Origin: Afifella marina DSM 2698
GTDB taxonomy: Bacteria; Pseudomonadota; Alphaproteobacteria; Rhizobiales; Afifellaceae
Direction of reading: 5' to 3'
Assembly: GCF_900102695.1 (NCBI RefSeq)
Contig: NZ_FMVW01000004.1
Location: forward strand, 280,457 to 344,456
DNA: 64,000 nucleotides
Below the pieces are notes generated by a model. That model had not been told where the DNA came from. It saw only the letters and a list, made by a program, of their open reading frames with translations, and did not search any database. The position numbers and the translations under genes were made by a program. Shown here piece after piece: positions 41,749 through 49,941 of the stretch (position 1 is the first letter of the stretch; every line of letters starts with the position of its first letter).

Positions 41749-44034
41749 TTGCTGAACAGTCCGGTTGATCTCAGCGCCTGCGACACAGAGCCAATTCACA
41801 TGATCGGCGCGATCCAGCCGATCGGCTGCCTCATCGCGGTCGATGCCGGCTCGTTGACGATCGAATATGCCAGCACCAACACCCGCGTTTATTTTGGGAG
41901 AGACTACACCTCGCTGTTGGGGCTGCCGCTAGCGGAGCTGCTTGGCGCGGATGGCTGTGCAACACTTCTCGCGCGACGCCTCGCACCGACAGTGCCCGAT
42001 CTCCTCAGACCTACCCTCCTGCAGATTCGCTCAGACGACGGCGAGCCCATCGAACTCGAGTGCCTTCCGCACCGGTTCGGCGACTGGTTGGTTCTGGAAT
42101 TCGTCGAGCCGGAAAGTCGGTCAGGCAGCGTCTGGGATGACGAAGTCCTGCGGCAGCGGGTGATCTCCGAACTGATCATCCCCGATACGCTTGAAGACCT
42201 CGCGCAAGTGGGTGCACAGATCCTGCGCGAGGCGACGGGGTTCGATCGCGTGATGATCTACCGCTTTGCCGCCGATCAGCACGGCGAGGTCATTGCGGAG
42301 AGCACCGTGCGGCCCGACAGCTTTCTCGGCCTGCACTATCCCGCATCCGACATACCCGATCCGGCTCGGCGTCATTTCGCCCGCAATGTCATCCGCGTGA
42401 TCGCGGACATCAACGCGAAACCTGTCCCCATCATGACGCGCAGCGGCGTCGTAGCGGATGCCGGTTCACAAGCCCCTCTCGACCTCACCTATTCGAAGCT
42501 CCGTGCTGTCGCGCCGGTTCATATCGAATATCTCAACAATATGGGTGTGGCGGGCAGCGTCTCGATCTCACTCATCTCCGAGAACAAGCTGTGGGGCCTC
42601 GTCGCCTGCCACCATTACAGCCCGCTCGAGCTCTCCTGGAGCCGATTGAGAGCCTGCGAGCTGATCGGCGGGACCATTTCGGCCCTGCTGCATAGCCTGG
42701 AGAACACGAGCCAACTCCGCGCCAGCATCCGGGCCGAAAAGACAGCTTATGCGATCGAGCGCGAGGCAAGAAGCGGCCAGCCCTTACGGGAGACCATCGA
42801 GGCGCATGCAGACGACCTTCTCAATCAGTTGAGTGCGCAGGGCATGCTGCTGAAGCTTGCCGATGAGGTCTTGGCGATCGGAAAGGTTCCTGCTGGCGAT
42901 ATCGACTACGCCCCGCTCGCTGCACGCATGTCGAGCGGAATTGCCACCTCTGATCATCTGCAAGAGCTTGTCGGCGTCGAGGTTCTAGGAAACGACATCG
43001 CCGGCGCTGCGATGATGGAGCTTTCCGAGGACCGATCCGATTGGCTCATACTCTTCCGTGAAGCGTTCGGCGAGACGATCCGATGGGCGGGCAAGCCGGA
43101 GAAGATCGAGATCCGGAAGGAAGATGGCTCCACCCGCTTATCGCCCCGTGGCTCCTTCGCTCTGTGGCTTGAAGAGCGGCGTGGGCATAGCAAGCCCTTT
43201 ACGGAAACCGACGGCGAAATCCTCCGCATCACGCGGCGCGCGCTTTTCGCCGTCAACAGTCTGGATCGCGAGCGCGCTGCAACGGCGGCGATGCGCCGGG
43301 CGGAGGCCGAGGAGGCGCGGCTCAGGCTGGTGCTGATGGACGCCGCCCAGGATCGTTCGTTGGGTGAACTGGCCTCAGCCCTTGCGCACGAGCTCAATCA
43401 GCCCCTGTCGGCCGTCAGCAATTATGTGAACGCGTCCCGACAAGAAATGCGCAACCACGGGATCGTTGTGCCCCCCAATATAGCCGGGCTCATGGAGAGC
43501 GCCGTGAGCGAATCCGCCCGCGCTGCTGACCTCGTCCGCCGCCTGCGCAACTTCATCGGCCAGCGAGAGATCACGCTGGAGCAGGTCGATCTGCAAGCCG
43601 TTGTCCGGCAAGGCGTCGAACTTGCCCTTGCCGCGAGCAACGAACCCAGCCCCGAGATCGTCTTTGAGTTCGCCGACGACATCCCTCCGATCTCCGCCGA
43701 CCCGGTACAGATCGTTCAGGTCATCCTGAACCTCGCACGCAACAGCATCACGGCGATGGCTGGTAGCCAGGTCAGGCGCTTGACGTTATCGATCCGCAAT
43801 GCCTCGCCGCTGGTAGAGATCACCATCCACGATACTGGAACAGGCGTCCCGCAAGACATGGAAGACACCCTCTTCGAACCGTTTCACAACTCGACCACCA
43901 GCGGCATGGGCCTTGGCCTGTCACTCTGCCGCTCCATCGTCGAAGCGCATGGGGGACGGATCTCGATGCAGGAGAATGACACAGGCGCGACTTTCGTCTT
44001 CACCCTGAGAATTACGGATCCAGACGATGCGTGA
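41749..44034 (+). CDS. bphP: bacteriophytochrome histidine kinase
   Basis: Red/far-red photoreceptor kinase, 761 aa, domains PAS-GAF-PHY-HisKA-HATPase. Cys11 in LSACDTEPIHMIGAIQP is the biliverdin-attachment site; PASDIP (Asp201) and the conserved His of NNMGVAGSVS and LVACHHYSP lie in the GAF domain; WAGKPEK and SPRGSFALWLEE lie in PHY. The kinase has phospho-acceptor His547 in ALAHELNQPLSAV (FixL-like), N box QIVQVILNLARNSI and glycine boxes HDTGTGVPQ and SGMGLGLSLC. The start appears to be TTG at 41749, 9 nt after AAGGA. Its end overlaps the response regulator by 8 nt. Confidence 0.95.
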   Translation: MLNSPVDLSACDTEPIHMIGAIQPIGCLIAVDAGSLTIEYASTNTRVYFGRDYTSLLGLPLAELLGADGCATLLARRLAPTVPDLLRPTLLQIRSDDGEPIELECLPHRFGDWLVLEFVEPESRSGSVWDDEVLRQRVISELIIPDTLEDLAQVGAQILREATGFDRVMIYRFAADQHGEVIAESTVRPDSFLGLHYPASDIPDPARRHFARNVIRVIADINAKPVPIMTRSGVVADAGSQAPLDLTYSKLRAVAPVHIEYLNNMGVAGSVSISLISENKLWGLVACHHYSPLELSWSRLRACELIGGTISALLHSLENTSQLRASIRAEKTAYAIEREARSGQPLRETIEAHADDLLNQLSAQGMLLKLADEVLAIGKVPAGDIDYAPLAARMSSGIATSDHLQELVGVEVLGNDIAGAAMMELSEDRSDWLILFREAFGETIRWAGKPEKIEIRKEDGSTRLSPRGSFALWLEERRGHSKPFTETDGEILRITRRALFAVNSLDRERAATAAMRRAEAEEARLRLVLMDAAQDRSLGELASALAHELNQPLSAVSNYVNASRQEMRNHGIVVPPNIAGLMESAVSESARAADLVRRLRNFIGQREITLEQVDLQAVVRQGVELALAASNEPSPEIVFEFADDIPPISADPVQIVQVILNLARNSITAMAGSQVRRLTLSIRNASPLVEITIHDTGTGVPQDMEDTLFEPFHNSTTSGMGLGLSLCRSIVEAHGGRISMQENDTGATFVFTLRITDPDDA

Positions 44035-44632
44035 AGCCGCCCGCGGCAAAGTCATCTACATCGTCGATGACGAGACATCTGTCCGTCATTCGCTCGGCGC
44101 CCTTCTCTCCGCGCACGGATTTGAAACCGAGGGCTTTCCCTCGGCCGAGAGCTTTCTGGAAGCTGTCGATGCCGACAAGGGCCTGTGCGCTTTCATCGAT
44201 CTGCGGATGCCCGGTCTCGACGGCATGGAACTTCAGAAGATCATGGCGGAACGCGGCATCAGCATCCCGGTCGTGATCCTGACTGGCCATGGTGACGTCC
44301 CGCTTGCGGTCGAAGCCATGAAGAACGGGGCTGTCGATTTTATCGAAAAGCCCGGCTCGGAAGAGCAGTTGCTCGGCGCGATCCGTGCTTCATCCGACCA
44401 ACTGGCGAACCGCCCGTCTTCGAAACTCCCGCCTCACATCGTCTCGGAGCGGCTGGCGCGTCTCACGGGACGAGAACGCGAGGTGCTCGACCACCTCGTC
44501 CTCGGCATGACCAACAAGCATATTGCAGTCGAGCTCGGCATCAGCCAACGCACCGTGGAGATTCATCGCGCCCGCATTCGAGAAAAACTCGAAGCCCGGG
44601 GGCTTGCCGATCTGATCCGGATGATGCGCTGA
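44027..44632 (+). CDS. FixJ-family response regulator with LuxR-type HTH
   Basis: Two-component response regulator of 201 aa, probable partner of the overlapping bacteriophytochrome kinase. Receiver residues are intact: acidic pair in YIVDDETS, phospho-acceptor Asp58 in AFIDLRMPG, Thr in VILTGHGD, Lys in FIEKPGSEEQ. The DNA-binding domain is LuxR type (LTGREREVLDHLVLGMTNKHIA and ISQRTVEIHRARIREKL, in part). The ATG sits 8 nt inside the end of bphP, indicating translational coupling. Targets are unknown. Confidence 0.95.
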   Translation: MREAARGKVIYIVDDETSVRHSLGALLSAHGFETEGFPSAESFLEAVDADKGLCAFIDLRMPGLDGMELQKIMAERGISIPVVILTGHGDVPLAVEAMKNGAVDFIEKPGSEEQLLGAIRASSDQLANRPSSKLPPHIVSERLARLTGREREVLDHLVLGMTNKHIAVELGISQRTVEIHRARIREKLEARGLADLIRMMR

Positions 44633-44799
44633 GGCGCCTGTGACGGCTCCGCGACAGGCGCGCGGACATACGCAATTTCTACGTAGCGGAATATCCGAGA
44701 TACCCCCGTCTTTTGGTTGGGCCTACCTTGCGCCCTATAAGCAACGGGCGGCGTGTACGGGCCTGCCCCCGTCGGCCTCCCAAATAAGGGAAATGGGTT

Positions 44800-45018
44800 A
44801 TGTCGCCCAAGAAATCCTGCTGGGCTACGAGCGAGAAGTTGGCGTCCGAAGCTTCTGGCGCCGTTCACAAAGTTGTCGTGACATTGACTGATGAGCAACT
44901 TGCCGCGGCCGAAGGCTGGCGCTCCGCACGGGGCATTCCGGAGCGTTCGGAAGCTTTGGGCGAGCTCATACGTCTCGGACTTCTGAGCGAGATCAGCCGG
45001 GTTTATCGCCTGGCATGA
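44800..45018 (+). CDS. small protein, possible ribbon-helix-helix DNA-binding protein
   Basis: 72 aa ORF 167 nt downstream of the response regulator, with AAGGGAAATGGG upstream of the ATG. After a variable leader of about 22 residues, HKVVVTLTDEQLAAAEGWR looks like a short beta strand followed by a helix, then GIPERSEALGELIRLGLL looks like the second helix of a ribbon-helix-helix (CopG/MetJ-like) fold. That assignment is by pattern only. It may belong to the light-sensing cluster. Confidence 0.65.
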   Translation: MSPKKSCWATSEKLASEASGAVHKVVVTLTDEQLAAAEGWRSARGIPERSEALGELIRLGLLSEISRVYRLA

Positions 45019-45073
45019 TGTCTGCCGTCAGCTGGGCCTACCGGCTGACGGGACAACCGCATTCAGCCTGACT

Positions 45074-47377
45074 TCAGGCCGCATTCCGTCTCTTCCGCCC
45101 CCTCTCCTCGGGCGCTTGTTCGCTTGATGCCTCATCGCCCGGCGCTTGCGCCTCGAGCTTGGTCGCGTCGTGGCGTTTTTGAGCGGCACGTGTCCCCACG
45201 CGAATGTCCTTGGCGATTACCGTTGCGACTTCATCCTTCGGAACCGGCCAGCCGAACAGGAAGCCTTGGACGTTGCGGCAGTCATTGGCGACGAGGAAAT
45301 GGGCCTGCTGGGCGCTTTCCACACCCTCGGCGGTCACCTTCAGGTCGAGCGAGATGCCGAGCCTGATGATGGAACGCAAAAGTTTCTCCACCTGCCCGCC
45401 GACGCCCACACCGTGCACGAAAGAGCGGTCGATCTTGATGCCGTCGAAGGAGAACCGCCAGAGATAGCTCAGGCTGGAATAGCCGGTGCCGAAATCGTCC
45501 ATGATGAGGGCGGCCCCCATCTTCTTGATCTCACGAAGCTGCGACAGCACGCGATTGGACGTCTCCAAAAGCAGACCTTCGGTGATCTCCACTTCGAGCC
45601 GGTCCGCCTTGAGCCCCGTCTGTTTCAATGTCTTGGCGATCAAACGGGGCAAGTTGCCTTTCTTGAACTGCGCAGGTGACAGGTTCACGGCCAGAGTCAA
45701 ATGCTCCGGCCAAAGGCTTGCCGCACGGCATGATTCCTTCAAAATCCACTCGCCGATCGGCTCGATGAGGCCGGTCTCTTCCGCAACCGGAATGAACTCC
45801 GTGGGTGAGACGACGCCGCGCTCGGGATGTTTCAGCCGCAGGAGCGCCTCAAAGCCCGTGAGGCGCCGGGTCACCAGATCGTACTGTGGTTGGAAATAGA
45901 GGACGAACCACTTCTCTCGGAAAGCCTTGCGGAGGATCGCCTGCATTTCCAGACGCCCCTGCATCGAGGTGGTCAGCTCCGTGGTGAAAACGGAAATGTC
46001 GTTGCGTCCGCCCGCCTTCACCTTGTTCAAGGCGAGGTCGGCATTTTTCAGGAGCTCATTGGCGTTCTCGCCATGCTCTGGAGAGACTGCGATCCCGATC
46101 GACGCGCTCGCGACGACTTCGTTGTTCTCACCGTCGCCGACCTTGTAGACGCCATTGAGAGCGGATCCGATCCGTCTCGCGTGGATCTCCGCGTATTTGG
46201 TCCCGCCGGCCTCGAGCTGAATGATAGCGAACTCGTCGCCACCCAGCCGCGCGAGGTATTGGGGCTTCTCTACGACATCCCGCAGTCGCTCGGCCACCTG
46301 CTTCAGGAATTCATCACCGGCAGCATGGCCATGCGTATCGTTGATTTCCTTGAAGCGATCGATGTCGATGTAGTGCAGAGCGAGATGATGACCTTCCTCG
46401 CTTTGACGCCGGATTTCGACCTCCAGCGTCCTCAGAAATTCGTCGCGATTGCTGAGACCCGTCAGCGTGTCGTGGCCGCTCACATAGGTGAGCTCCTCAT
46501 AGACCTCGCGCTTCTGACGCGTGCGAAGCAGCAGGCTGACAGCCGGGATCGTGAAGGCGACGAGCGCCAGCACCAGGATCGTCCCGAGAATTCCTGTCAG
46601 CCACTGCCAGAATCCCGCCTCATCGGCACTGTGATCGAGATAGACTGCGATCGCACCCTCGGAATTTCCGTCGGCATCCTCGATCGGCACCAGGGTGCGG
46701 CTGTAATAGGACGGTCCGGCAGATCCCTCTGCATGGCGGTCCTGCCAGCTTAGCGCTCCCTTCCCGGTCTCGACGAACGCACGCGCTTCATCGCGACCAA
46801 TGGGAGCAATCTCTGTGCCGCCCGCCGCATCACTCAACTCGCGGACGCGATCCCCCGCCCGGTTGAACACCTCGATGCGGAAGACATCCGGCATCGCCAG
46901 AATCGTCTTCAGGGCGACATTCTCTTCAGCAGAGAAGCTACCCTCTTTGTCCTGCAGACCCGTCTCCTGAAGACGGCCCGCGGCAAAGGTCGCGCGCTCG
47001 ACCGCCTCCGATCGCACATATTTCGAATAGAGCTCGTCGGCAGAAAAATACACAACGCCAGCGGTCAGTGCCGCCGTGATCAGCCCGACAAAGGTGACGA
47101 AGACCGCGATCGTCTGGTCACCCGCAATCGAGCCCCGCCGACTGTAGGGGGCGCGAGCGACGGTCTTCTGCCGTTTTGCGGCTTTGACCTTCTTCTCCTT
47201 GGCCGGGGAAGCCTTTCTGATTGCCTCGCGGCCGGCTTCGATCACCTGAGGCGTCGTTGCGGGCGCGGTTTCGCGGACTGATGTTTCTTCGAGGGACTGT
47301 GGTGCTGCGGCCGATCGGCCGTCTTTTGTCGCCTTGCCTCGGAACATATCCGCGAAGGAGGCCGCTATTTTACGCAT
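45074..47377 (-). CDS. membrane-bound GGDEF-EAL cyclic-di-GMP protein
   Basis: Bifunctional-type c-di-GMP enzyme, 767 aa. A basic cytoplasmic leader (KEKKVKAAKRQK), helix 1 at about 88-111, a periplasmic sensor region to about 255, helix 2 at about 257-285, GGDEF domain with intact RLGGDEF (379-383), and EAL domain with EAL at 509-511 and DDFGTGYSSLSYL. Both active sites look intact, so it may make or degrade c-di-GMP. No RxxD inhibitory site lies before GGDEF. The C-terminal tail is charged and disordered. Confidence 0.95.
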   Translation of the reverse strand: MRKIAASFADMFRGKATKDGRSAAAPQSLEETSVRETAPATTPQVIEAGREAIRKASPAKEKKVKAAKRQKTVARAPYSRRGSIAGDQTIAVFVTFVGLITAALTAGVVYFSADELYSKYVRSEAVERATFAAGRLQETGLQDKEGSFSAEENVALKTILAMPDVFRIEVFNRAGDRVRELSDAAGGTEIAPIGRDEARAFVETGKGALSWQDRHAEGSAGPSYYSRTLVPIEDADGNSEGAIAVYLDHSADEAGFWQWLTGILGTILVLALVAFTIPAVSLLLRTRQKREVYEELTYVSGHDTLTGLSNRDEFLRTLEVEIRRQSEEGHHLALHYIDIDRFKEINDTHGHAAGDEFLKQVAERLRDVVEKPQYLARLGGDEFAIIQLEAGGTKYAEIHARRIGSALNGVYKVGDGENNEVVASASIGIAVSPEHGENANELLKNADLALNKVKAGGRNDISVFTTELTTSMQGRLEMQAILRKAFREKWFVLYFQPQYDLVTRRLTGFEALLRLKHPERGVVSPTEFIPVAEETGLIEPIGEWILKESCRAASLWPEHLTLAVNLSPAQFKKGNLPRLIAKTLKQTGLKADRLEVEITEGLLLETSNRVLSQLREIKKMGAALIMDDFGTGYSSLSYLWRFSFDGIKIDRSFVHGVGVGGQVEKLLRSIIRLGISLDLKVTAEGVESAQQAHFLVANDCRNVQGFLFGWPVPKDEVATVIAKDIRVGTRAAQKRHDATKLEAQAPGDEASSEQAPEERGRKRRNAA

Positions 47378-47437
47378 GAACTCGGACCCGATACCTTCTT
47401 CGGAACTTGACCTTGATCCGAAAGGCTTGATTCGAGG

Positions 47438-48553
47438 TTAATTGTTGCGGTTGGGGCGGCTCCAGCGGCCTCCGGGCAAGGGTCGCGGAGCGCCCGTCGT
47501 CCCGGGGAATGTGAGCGGCAGCCCTTCCGCCACCCTGAGCGCAAGATAGGCGAAAGCCTGCGCCTCGATCGCATCTCCGTCGAAACCCAGATGCTCCGCC
47601 GCGACGACCTCCGCCGGGGCGAGTTCCGTCGAAAGCAACTTCATCAAGCCCCGATTCAGCCGACCTCCACCGCAAACGATAACAAGTTCAGGTAGTTGCG
47701 GCAGAAGCTGGAAACCTCGATTCAACGCGGAAGCGGTGAAGGCGGCAAGCGTGGCGGCGGCATCGTTGTCGTCGAGACCGGTCACATCGGCCGCTTCAAA
47801 GGCGTCTCTGTCGAGCGATTTGGGTACCGGCCGCGCGAAGAAGGGGTGCGCGAGCCACCTCTCGACCCGGGAGACATCGGGGCGCCCACGCATCGTGATT
47901 TCACCGCCGGCATCAAACGCCAGGCCTCGGCGCGAGGACAAGAGATCGTCGATCAGGGCATTGCCCGGCCCCGTGTCGAGCGCAATCAATGTGTCGCCCT
48001 CGCCGACATAGGTCACGTTGGCGACGCCGCCGATGTTGACGAAGGCGATCGGCAATCCGCGGCCCATGCGTTTGGCGAGCGCACGATGATAGACTGGAAC
48101 GAGCGGCGCGCCCTCACCGCCTGCCGCCACATCTGCTGTCCGAAAATCCCAGGCGACCGGGATCCCAAGCGAATCGGCAAGCGTCTGACCGTCTCCAAGT
48201 TGGAGAGTGAGGCCGCGTTCAGGCGCATGAAAGACGGTCTGTCCGTGAAACCCGACGCCGGTGATGTTTTCAAGCCGCAATGCATGATCGCTCACAAAGC
48301 GACGAAGGGCACCCTCATGCGCTTTGGTGACGGCGGCCTCCGCCTCCTCGAGGATCGGCTCGCCTCGCACAGCGCCACCCTTTGCGGCCGCCATCGCGCG
48401 CCTCAACAGCGCCCGATGCGCATCATCGAGAGGATAAGTCGCGGCGGGGCCGATCTCGCCGACGGTTTCGCCGTCGCTTTCAAGCAACGCGACGTCGACC
48501 CCGTCCATCGAGGTGCCGCTGATCACGCCCAAAGTGCTACGAAATTTTGTCAC
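47438..48553 (-). CDS. anmK: anhydro-N-acetylmuramic acid kinase
   Basis: Phosphorylates 1,6-anhydro-MurNAc released during peptidoglycan turnover, so recycling the sugar, 371 aa. The ATP-site opening [18 protein letters not shown] is diagnostic; [45 protein letters not shown] and [12 protein letters not shown] also match. It is divergent from tyrS with 68 nt between the starts and lies just upstream of the GGDEF-EAL gene. Confidence 0.96.
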   Translation of the reverse strand: MTKFRSTLGVISGTSMDGVDVALLESDGETVGEIGPAATYPLDDAHRALLRRAMAAAKGGAVRGEPILEEAEAAVTKAHEGALRRFVSDHALRLENITGVGFHGQTVFHAPERGLTLQLGDGQTLADSLGIPVAWDFRTADVAAGGEGAPLVPVYHRALAKRMGRGLPIAFVNIGGVANVTYVGEGDTLIALDTGPGNALIDDLLSSRRGLAFDAGGEITMRGRPDVSRVERWLAHPFFARPVPKSLDRDAFEAADVTGLDDNDAAATLAAFTASALNRGFQLLPQLPELVIVCGGGRLNRGLMKLLSTELAPAEVVAAEHLGFDGDAIEAQAFAYLALRVAEGLPLTFPGTTGAPRPLPGGRWSRPNRNN

Positions 48554-48621
48554 GCCCTTCGCGCTCCGTGATTTCAGGTGCTAAGGGAGCACCCCATATC
48601 ATTCCTGCAACTAACGAACCC

Positions 48622-49884
48622 ATGACCACGTTTCGATCCGATTTCCTCAACACGCTCCAGGCACGGGGCTTCATCCATCAAATCTCCGACCCGGAAGGGC
48701 TCGATAACCTTTTGTCGAAGGAGATGGTGAGCGCGTATATCGGCTTCGACTGCACGGCCCGGAGCCTCCATGCAGGCAGCCTCGTGCAGATCATGATGCT
48801 TTACTGGTTGCAGCAGACAGGACATCGGCCGATCGCGCTGATGGGCGGAGGCACGACGCGGATCGGCGATCCGTCCGGGCGCGATGAAAGCCGCAAAATC
48901 CTCTCCGACGCCGAGATCGAGGCCAACAAGCAGGGCATCCGACGCGCCTTCGATCCGCTTCTGCATTTCGGCGAAAGCGGCAACGACGCTATCATGCCGG
49001 ACAATGCCGACTGGCTTCTGAAACTCAACTACATCGACGTTCTGCGCGATGTCGGCCGGCATTTCTCGGTCAACCAGATGATTCAGCGCGATTCGGTGCG
49101 TCTCAGGCTGGAGCGCGAGCAGCACCTCTCCCTGCTGGAGTTCAACTACATGGTGCTGCAGGCCTACGATTACGTCGAGCTTCACCGCCGTTATGGTGCA
49201 CGCCTGCAGATGGGCGGCTCCGACCAATGGGGCAATATCGTTTCCGGTGTCGATCTTGGACGCCGCATGGAGCAGGTGGAAATGTTTGCCCTCACCACCC
49301 CGCTTCTGACGACCGCGACGGGCGCCAAGATGGGAAAGACCGCCGAGGGCGCCGTCTGGCTCAACCCCGACATGCTGTCGGCCTACGAGTACTGGCAGTT
49401 CTGGCGCAACGCCGCAGACGCCGATGTCGGACGTTTCCTGAAGCTCTACACCATCCTGCCCCTCGACGAGATTGAGCGCCTGGCGGCCCTGCAAGGCGAG
49501 GAGATCAACGAGGCTAAGAAGATTCTTGCCACGGAAGCCACGGCCCTCCTTCATGGTCGCGATGCGGCAAAGCACGCCGAAGAGACCGCGCGGCGCACCT
49601 TCGAAGCCGGTGAAACCGGAGAGGCTTTGCCCAGCATCGACGTGGATCGCAGTGAGTTCGAAGCCGGCATTGGCGTGCTTTCCGCATTCGTGCGTGCGGG
49701 CCTCGCCACGTCCAACGGCGAAGTGCGGCGTCTCATCCGCGGCGGGGGTATCAAGGTCAACGATACGCCAGTCAGCGATGAGCGTGCCCTGATCGGCCTT
49801 TCCGACCTCTCGGAAGATGGTGCCGTGAAACTTTCGAGCGGTCGCAAGAAACACGCTCTTTTGCGGATGGGCGGAGCGGCTTAA
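48622..49884 (+). CDS. tyrS: tyrosyl-tRNA synthetase
   Basis: Charges tRNA-Tyr, 420 aa from [16 protein letters not shown]. Tyrosine and ATP site: [18 protein letters not shown], where HAGS corresponds to the HIGH motif, [16 protein letters not shown], and [12 protein letters not shown], which corresponds to KMSKS. The C-terminal S4-like RNA-binding region includes [17 protein letters not shown]. The ATG at 48622 is chosen because the frame upstream (from 48547) lies in the anmK promoter region. Confidence 0.97.
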   Translation: MTTFRSDFLNTLQARGFIHQISDPEGLDNLLSKEMVSAYIGFDCTARSLHAGSLVQIMMLYWLQQTGHRPIALMGGGTTRIGDPSGRDESRKILSDAEIEANKQGIRRAFDPLLHFGESGNDAIMPDNADWLLKLNYIDVLRDVGRHFSVNQMIQRDSVRLRLEREQHLSLLEFNYMVLQAYDYVELHRRYGARLQMGGSDQWGNIVSGVDLGRRMEQVEMFALTTPLLTTATGAKMGKTAEGAVWLNPDMLSAYEYWQFWRNAADADVGRFLKLYTILPLDEIERLAALQGEEINEAKKILATEATALLHGRDAAKHAEETARRTFEAGETGEALPSIDVDRSEFEAGIGVLSAFVRAGLATSNGEVRRLIRGGGIKVNDTPVSDERALIGLSDLSEDGAVKLSSGRKKHALLRMGGAA

Positions 49885-49919
49885 GCCGCAGGCCTGCCGT
49901 CACGGCGTTACACATTCTA

Positions 49920-49941
49920 GAGGCCGCAGCTCTGCGGCCTC
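49920..49941. terminator. hairpin between convergent tyrS and AsmA-like gene
   Basis: GAGGCCGCAG (49920-49929) pairs with CTGCGGCCTC (49932-49941). It overlaps the stop codon of the AsmA-like gene and lacks a T-run on either strand, so its role as a terminator is uncertain. Confidence 0.4.
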
